Assembly: GCA_034520365.1 (NCBI GenBank)
Contig: JAXHNP010000006.1
Location: forward strand, 551,001 to 615,000
Direction of reading: 5' to 3'
Length of the DNA stretch: 64,000 nt
From: Desulfobacterales bacterium
GTDB taxonomy: Bacteria; Desulfobacterota; Desulfobacteria; Desulfobacterales; Desulfosalsimonadaceae
Shown piece by piece: positions 60,024-64,000 of the stretch (positions are counted from its first letter, which is position 1; every line of letters starts with the position of its first letter). A program made the position numbers and the translations under genes. The notes under the pieces were generated by a model that saw only the letters and a program-made list of their open reading frames with translations, was not told the origin of the DNA and made no database searches.

Positions 60024-60278
60024 ATGATAAACTTAAACATAAACGAAATAAAAACACATTTCTCGAGTTTCATTGCAAAAGTAAGCAGTGGAGAAACAGT
60101 GATAGTCTGTAAACGGAATGTGCCTATTGCTGAAATAAAACCGATTGCGGTCCTGCCAAATAAAAAAAGGCCAATTGGTCTGGCCGGAAAAGATTATCCT
60201 GACTTTAAGATTAGCGACGCTTTTTTTGAACCTCTCCCAGACGATATTGTCACTGCTTTTAACGGCGAGGACGCTTGA
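60024..60278 (+). CDS. Phd/YefM-type antitoxin
   Basis: 84 residues from ATG 60024 (GTG 60018 would fall next to the -10 box). The N-terminal part MINLNINEIKTHFSSFIAKVSSGETVIVCKRNVPIAEIKPI is a Phd/YefM DNA-binding fold; the C-terminus PDFKISDAFFEPLPDDIVTAFNGE would wrap the toxin. No Shine-Dalgarno sequence is visible. The stop overlaps the vapC start by four bases. AT-rich relative to its neighbours. Confidence 0.85.
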   Translation: MINLNINEIKTHFSSFIAKVSSGETVIVCKRNVPIAEIKPIAVLPNKKRPIGLAGKDYPDFKISDAFFEPLPDDIVTAFNGEDA

Positions 60279-60661
60279 AGCTCTTACTCGATACCTGCAC
60301 TTTTCTATGGTTGATAACTGGTAGTGAAAAACTGTCAACTATCGCAATTGATTCTTTTACCGAATCGAAAAATGAGGTCTATCTGAGTTCGGTCTCTGCG
60401 TGGGAAATCAATGTTAAATATCGTTTGGGCAAATTGTCTCTTCCGCTTTCACCTGATAAATTCATTCCTAAAGAGCGCAAAAGACACATGATCGCCCGCT
60501 TAGACTTATCGGAACAAGATACCTTTCACCTACTTAAGTTATCCTCTCCTCACAAAGATCCTTTTGACCGGATTCTTGTGTGTCAGGCTATCGAACATTC
60601 TCTAACAATTCTTACCCCCGACCCCCTTGTTACACAATACCCAATTCGTTCTCTCTGGTAA
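60275..60661 (+). CDS. vapC: VapC-type PIN-domain ribonuclease toxin
   Basis: 128 residues. PIN acidic residues Asp6 (LLLDTCTFLW), Glu44 (VSAWEINVKYRLGKL), Asp95/Asp98 (HKDPFDRILVCQA) and a late Asp in ILTPDP. VapC toxins cut tRNA or rRNA. TTG start inside the antitoxin stop region (GCTTGA), typical translational coupling. Its TAA stop is formed by the first bases of the following family C repeat, and family C also flanks the module on the left. Confidence 0.88.
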   Translation: MKLLLDTCTFLWLITGSEKLSTIAIDSFTESKNEVYLSSVSAWEINVKYRLGKLSLPLSPDKFIPKERKRHMIARLDLSEQDTFHLLKLSSPHKDPFDRILVCQAIEHSLTILTPDPLVTQYPIRSLW

Positions 60662-60900
60662 CAAACAAATCACAAATTCCAAGCACCAAAAAACAAACAA
60701 AACCCTTTCGGCCGAACCTGTCTTTGTTTGGAATTTTGGCCATTGAGATTTGGTGCTTGTTTGTAATTTGTAATTTGTAATTTGGGATTTGGGATTTGGT
60801 GCTTAATCCCTTGGTGCTTGTTTGTAATTTGAGATTTGTGATTTGGAATTTAACCCTGAACTGTGAACCCTGAACCGTGAACCGTGAACCCTGATCCGAC
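60659..60900. repeat. Family C inverted repeat and family D run
   Basis: 60659-60850: family C with core AACAAAACCCTTTCGGCCGA and arms CACAAATTCCAAGCACC / GGTGCTTGTTTGTAATTTG. 60853-60898: CTGAACTGTGAACCCTGAAC-type run (D) up to the next gene's stop. Confidence 0.75.
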
Positions 60901-62763
60901 CTATTCCAAAGCCCGCAGTTTCTCCAAATTCTGCCTTGCACTCTTATACCCCGGCCGGAGCCGCAGGGCGGCCTTAAAATGGTTTTTCGCAGCCTGATAA
61001 TCGCCTTTCTGGATCAATAAAACGCCTAAGTTGTTATGGGTTTCGGCAATATCCGGATGGATGGCAAGCGCCTTTTTAAAATGTTTGATGGCTTCATCAA
61101 TGCGGTTCATGCGGGCAAGGGCAGCGCCGGCATTGACATGGGCCTCGGCATTGGGCCCGCGGGTGAGTACCTGATTTAAATGATCCAGGGCGGTTTCAAA
61201 TTGGCCCTGCTGAATCAAAGCGCCGGCCAGGTTGATGCGGGCCTTGGTGTGCCGGGGGTTAATTTTAATCGCCCGGTTGTAATAGGTTATGGCCTGATTC
61301 ATCCGGCCTTTGCGCTTAAAGGCGTTTCCCAGGTTGTTTAAGGTGTCCGCATGACCCGGCTTTAGGGCCAGGGCTTTTCTGTATTGATTGATGGCGTTAT
61401 CAATTTGCCCGGCATCATAAAAGGCTGCGCCCAGATCATGGTGGGGCCGGAAATCATTGGGCGCTTTTTTGGCATTGTCCGCCCAGAAGGCAACGCGGCT
61501 CTGCCAGATCGTGTTCCGCTGATGCGCCCAAATGGAAAAGACCACGGTAATGATGCAGAGGCCGGCTAAAGCAGCTTTTGTCGGCCGGATACGGGTTAGC
61601 GCCAAGTGCACCCCGCCGGCGATCAAAAACATAAACGGCAGGTAGGTGCGGTGCTCATAGATGATTTCAATCCCGATGACCGAGGATTCGATCACCAGGT
61701 TGGCGAGAAACCACAACAGGCAGAAGGCGATCAGCCGGTGGCGCCGGGCCAGGTATAGGGTCAAACCGGCCAGGGTGATAAGCGCTACCAGGCAGATTAA
61801 GGTGGTCATCGGCTGGACCGGAGCGATGGACAGGGGGTAATCATGATCCAGGATCAGCCGGGTTGGATGGGGATAGAAAAAGAGCGTTATATAATAGATG
61901 ACCACCCGCCACTCCGTCATCACCCGCTCGGCAAGGGTAAACTCGCGGCGGGTATAAGCCCTTAGGATCCGCTCCAGGGGATCTCCCCCCAAATAGAGCA
62001 GGGCAATGGCGATAAAAACCGCTGATACGCCGATAATCCAGTAAACCTGCTTTCTGGAAAGCGAGAGCCTTAAATCCTGAAAGAAAAACCATTCATAGGC
62101 CAGAATCATGACGGGAAGCATCCCGGCGTTCTGCTTGCTGATGACCGCGCAGATACCTGCCAGCCCGCAGCCAAAAAGGGCTGCCGCGGCTTTTGGCGTG
62201 AGCCTGCCGGTATCCTGCCACCGGCTTCTGCCCCAGGCGTATAAAAACAGGCTTAAGATATAAAAAAACACCATCAGGCTTGTCATGCGCTGCACAATAT
62301 AGGTCACCGCCTGGGTGTTTACCGGCTGCACCAGCCAGATAAGGGCGGCAAAAAAGGCGATCGCCCCGGGCGCCGCCCAAGGGTTAGTGCCGATTGCCGG
62401 CGCGAACCGGGCAAGTGTCAGCCGGACCAGAAAAAACAGCACCAGCCCGCTGGCCAGGTGGATTATAATGTTGGTTAAATGATAGCTTAAAACATTATAG
62501 TGGCCCACATAGTAATTTATGGCAAAGCTGATATTGGGCAAAAGGCGGTTTTTGGGCCGGCCCTCCAGGGCAGCCTGCTTGATGTTTTCCCATGAAAGAT
62601 CCGTCATGCGGATGGCCGGGTCTTCGGTGATATAGCCGGTATCGTCAAACACAAAGGGGGAGTTGAGGGTGTTTGAATAGATGAGGAAGACAACGGCAGT
62701 TAATATAAGGATGCCGGCGGCGGTGAGGAGATGGCGATGTGGAGAGGATTGGTTCATGCTCAT
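60901..62763 (-). CDS. Membrane protein with GT-C-like N-terminus and C-terminal TPR repeats (complete copy)
   Basis: 620 residues. About ten membrane segments over residues 12-405, with an acidic periplasmic loop after the first (FVFDDTGYITEDPAIRMTDL), a layout seen in GT-C/PMT-type glycosyltransferases and the O-GlcNAc-transferase-like Tmtc family. Residues 420-620 are about six TPR units (HADTLNNLGNAFKRKGRMNQAITYYNRAIKINP). Possibly a protein O-glycosyltransferase; the acceptor is unknown. It is a close paralogue of the next gene upstream. Confidence 0.8.
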   Translation of the reverse strand: MSMNQSSPHRHLLTAAGILILTAVVFLIYSNTLNSPFVFDDTGYITEDPAIRMTDLSWENIKQAALEGRPKNRLLPNISFAINYYVGHYNVLSYHLTNIIIHLASGLVLFFLVRLTLARFAPAIGTNPWAAPGAIAFFAALIWLVQPVNTQAVTYIVQRMTSLMVFFYILSLFLYAWGRSRWQDTGRLTPKAAAALFGCGLAGICAVISKQNAGMLPVMILAYEWFFFQDLRLSLSRKQVYWIIGVSAVFIAIALLYLGGDPLERILRAYTRREFTLAERVMTEWRVVIYYITLFFYPHPTRLILDHDYPLSIAPVQPMTTLICLVALITLAGLTLYLARRHRLIAFCLLWFLANLVIESSVIGIEIIYEHRTYLPFMFLIAGGVHLALTRIRPTKAALAGLCIITVVFSIWAHQRNTIWQSRVAFWADNAKKAPNDFRPHHDLGAAFYDAGQIDNAINQYRKALALKPGHADTLNNLGNAFKRKGRMNQAITYYNRAIKINPRHTKARINLAGALIQQGQFETALDHLNQVLTRGPNAEAHVNAGAALARMNRIDEAIKHFKKALAIHPDIAETHNNLGVLLIQKGDYQAAKNHFKAALRLRPGYKSARQNLEKLRALE

Positions 62764-62981
62764 GCTTTATGCTTTAAATCACAAATTCCAAGTACCAAAT
62801 AACAAACAAATTTCAAATTTCAAGCATCAAATAACAAACAAATCACAAATTCCAAGCACCAAATATCAAACAAAACCCTTTCGGCCGAACTTGTTTGGAA
62901 TTTGTGTCATTGATATTTGGTGCTTGTTTGTAATTTGAGATTTGTGATTTGGTGCTTAACTGTGAACTGTGAACCGTGAAC
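62764..62981. repeat. Family C inverted repeat and family D run between paralogues
   Basis: 62777-62958 is family C (core CAAAACCCTTTCGGCCGAAC), and 62958-62990 is a GTGAACTGTGAACCGTGAAC run (D) that reaches into the last codons of the following gene. Confidence 0.7.
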
Positions 62982-64000
62982 TCAGAACTCAGCATTTTTT
63001 TCCATAAACGCCTTGACTTTCTTTATATTCTCCCTTGCGCTCTGATGCCCCGGCTCCATGGCCAGCGCCTTTTGATAATACTCAATCGCCTTTTTGAGGC
63101 GCCCCTTTCTGACCATGACATTTCCCAGGTTGGTATAGGTGTTTACAATAACGCGGCCGGTGGGGTTTAATTGAAGGGCCTTGTATAAGTGCTGAAGCGC
63201 CAGATCATATTTTCCCGAATGGGCCAGGTAAACGCCCATTTCCATGTTGGGCCGGGCTTTGTTGGGGGATTTAAGCAGGTGGTCCCGGGCAAAGCCGGCC
63301 CCGTCCTGCCAGGTGATATTGCGCTGATAGGTCCATACTGAAAAAATCAGGGCGATGATGCAGACTACGGCGGGGGCAAGAACTTTCGGCTGTATCAACC
63401 TGAATATCAGGCAGGCAAAAGCCAAAGGCAGCAGCATAAAGGGTAAATAGGTGCGGTGCTCGAATATGATTTCAAGGCTGATGACCGAAGATTCGATGAT
63501 CAGATTCAGAATTAGCCATAGCAGGCAGAAGGCGATCAGCCGATGGCGCGGCGCCAGGTATATGGCCAGGATGACCAGCGCCGCAATCGCCCCCAGAGCC
63601 GGCAGGGTGGTTTGCGGCTGCATCAGCGAAACCGAGAGGGGGTAGTCATGATCCAGGTTGAGACGCCCGGGAAATGGATAGAAAAAAAGCGTTATATAAT
63701 AGATGACCACCCGCCATTCCGTCATAACGCGTTCCGGCAATGTAAATTCGCGCCGCGTATAGCCGCTTAATATCCGTTCGAAAGGGTTGGCGCCCAGATA
63801 CAGAAGCACTATGGCCGAAAAAACTGCCAGGCCGGCGATAATCCAGCCGAGCTGTTTTTTGGAAAGCGATATTGACAGATCCTGAAAGAAAAACCACTCA
63901 TATAGGAGGATAAAAATCGGCAGCATCCCGGCGTTCTGCTTGCTGATGACCGCACAGATCCCGGCCAGAAGGCAGCCGGAAAATGCGATGCCGGAGTTTA
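62982..64000 (-). CDS. Membrane/TPR protein, paralogue of its neighbour (N-terminus beyond window)
   Basis: The frame is open to base 64000, so at least 339 residues; ATG 63926 is internal because the sequence before it (AGICAVISKQNAG-like) matches the paralogue. Shared blocks: YEWFFFQDL, EFTLPERVMTEWRVVIYYITLFFYP, LDHDYPLS, HRLIAFCLLW, EHRTYLPFM. It has fewer TPR units (about three) than the 60901-62763 copy. Same inferred role; tandem duplication. Confidence 0.78.
   Translation of the reverse strand, partial: NSGIAFSGCLLAGICAVISKQNAGMLPIFILLYEWFFFQDLSISLSKKQLGWIIAGLAVFSAIVLLYLGANPFERILSGYTRREFTLPERVMTEWRVVIYYITLFFYPFPGRLNLDHDYPLSVSLMQPQTTLPALGAIAALVILAIYLAPRHRLIAFCLLWLILNLIIESSVISLEIIFEHRTYLPFMLLPLAFACLIFRLIQPKVLAPAVVCIIALIFSVWTYQRNITWQDGAGFARDHLLKSPNKARPNMEMGVYLAHSGKYDLALQHLYKALQLNPTGRVIVNTYTNLGNVMVRKGRLKKAIEYYQKALAMEPGHQSARENIKKVKAFMEKNAEF

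Overview
The window comes from a Gram-negative, anaerobic, sulfate-reducing bacterium, most likely a member of the Desulfobacterota (Desulfobacterales-like). The reasons are a DsrC with both redox cysteines, a siroheme decarboxylase-family protein of the alternative heme pathway, an HdrA/FlxABCD electron-bifurcation cluster in which two subunits carry in-frame UGA codons read as selenocysteine, an NfnAB transhydrogenase, and outer-membrane genes (LptE, FadL-like). No rRNA, tRNA, CRISPR array or complete insertion sequence was recognised.

Layout. 1-2.5 kb: end of a TRAP transporter permease, a nitrilase-family amidohydrolase and an AhbA/B-type protein lying between two inverted copies of a ~148 bp repeat, then dsrC with its terminator. 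2.7-9.3 kb: minus-strand operon hdrA-flxD-flxC-flxB-flxA. 9.6-13.0 kb: miaA, nfnA, nfnB. 13-20.9 kb: NarL-type regulator, HtpX protease, SMP-30-like lactonase, large alpha/beta hydrolase, glycerol kinase, small ferredoxin. 21-24.2 kb: three-gene operon of a long acyl-ACP-reductase-like dehydrogenase, a ParA-like ATPase and a small protein. 24.2-31 kb: FtsB-like protein, MurJ, ribosomal protein S20, LptE, a GIY-YIG endonuclease gene sitting in the centre of a palindromic repeat, and LeuRS. 31.5-40.2 kb: RNase G, YajC-SecD-SecF, DprA, TopA. 40.3-46.7 kb: MntA/HepT toxin-antitoxin pair, a 202 bp tandem repeat, a CopG antitoxin-TPR lipoprotein-coiled-coil membrane protein operon and a methyltransferase. 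47-59.5 kb: cell-envelope island with two beta-propeller proteins, a FadL-like porin, a SPOR/beta-barrel fusion, a C39-type peptidase and three secreted paralogues sharing a TGQAG motif just after the signal peptide. 60-64 kb: Phd/VapC toxin-antitoxin pair and two tandem membrane/TPR proteins, the last cut by the window end.

How the genes work together. HdrA-FlxABCD and NfnAB are both flavin-based electron-bifurcation modules linking NAD(P)H, ferredoxin and a thiol/disulfide couple; DsrC, encoded next to the Flx operon, is the dissimilatory sulfite reductase trisulfide carrier and a plausible redox partner. YajC-SecDF, MurJ, FtsB and LptE are envelope housekeeping. The C39/TGQAG cluster looks like a dedicated secretion or surface-protein system that I cannot assign to a described pathway.

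Nearly every intergenic gap is filled with dispersed repeats. I distinguish: A, a ~120-220 bp MITE with terminal inverted repeats CACGGTAAATTTGTTCT and 10 bp target duplications; B, palindromes of the TGTCATTCCGAG...CTCGAAATGACA type; C, ~150-200 bp AT-rich inverted repeats (CAAATTCCAAGCACC...GGTGCTTG); D, GTTCACGGTTCACAGTT-type; E, CCTAATAC / CCCTAAA / CCTTAGTA microsatellite-like runs; F, AAATCCCCCTAAATCCCCC; and H, the 148 bp element near the left end. Several genes end inside these repeats, and the GIY-YIG gene lies exactly in the loop of a family B palindrome.
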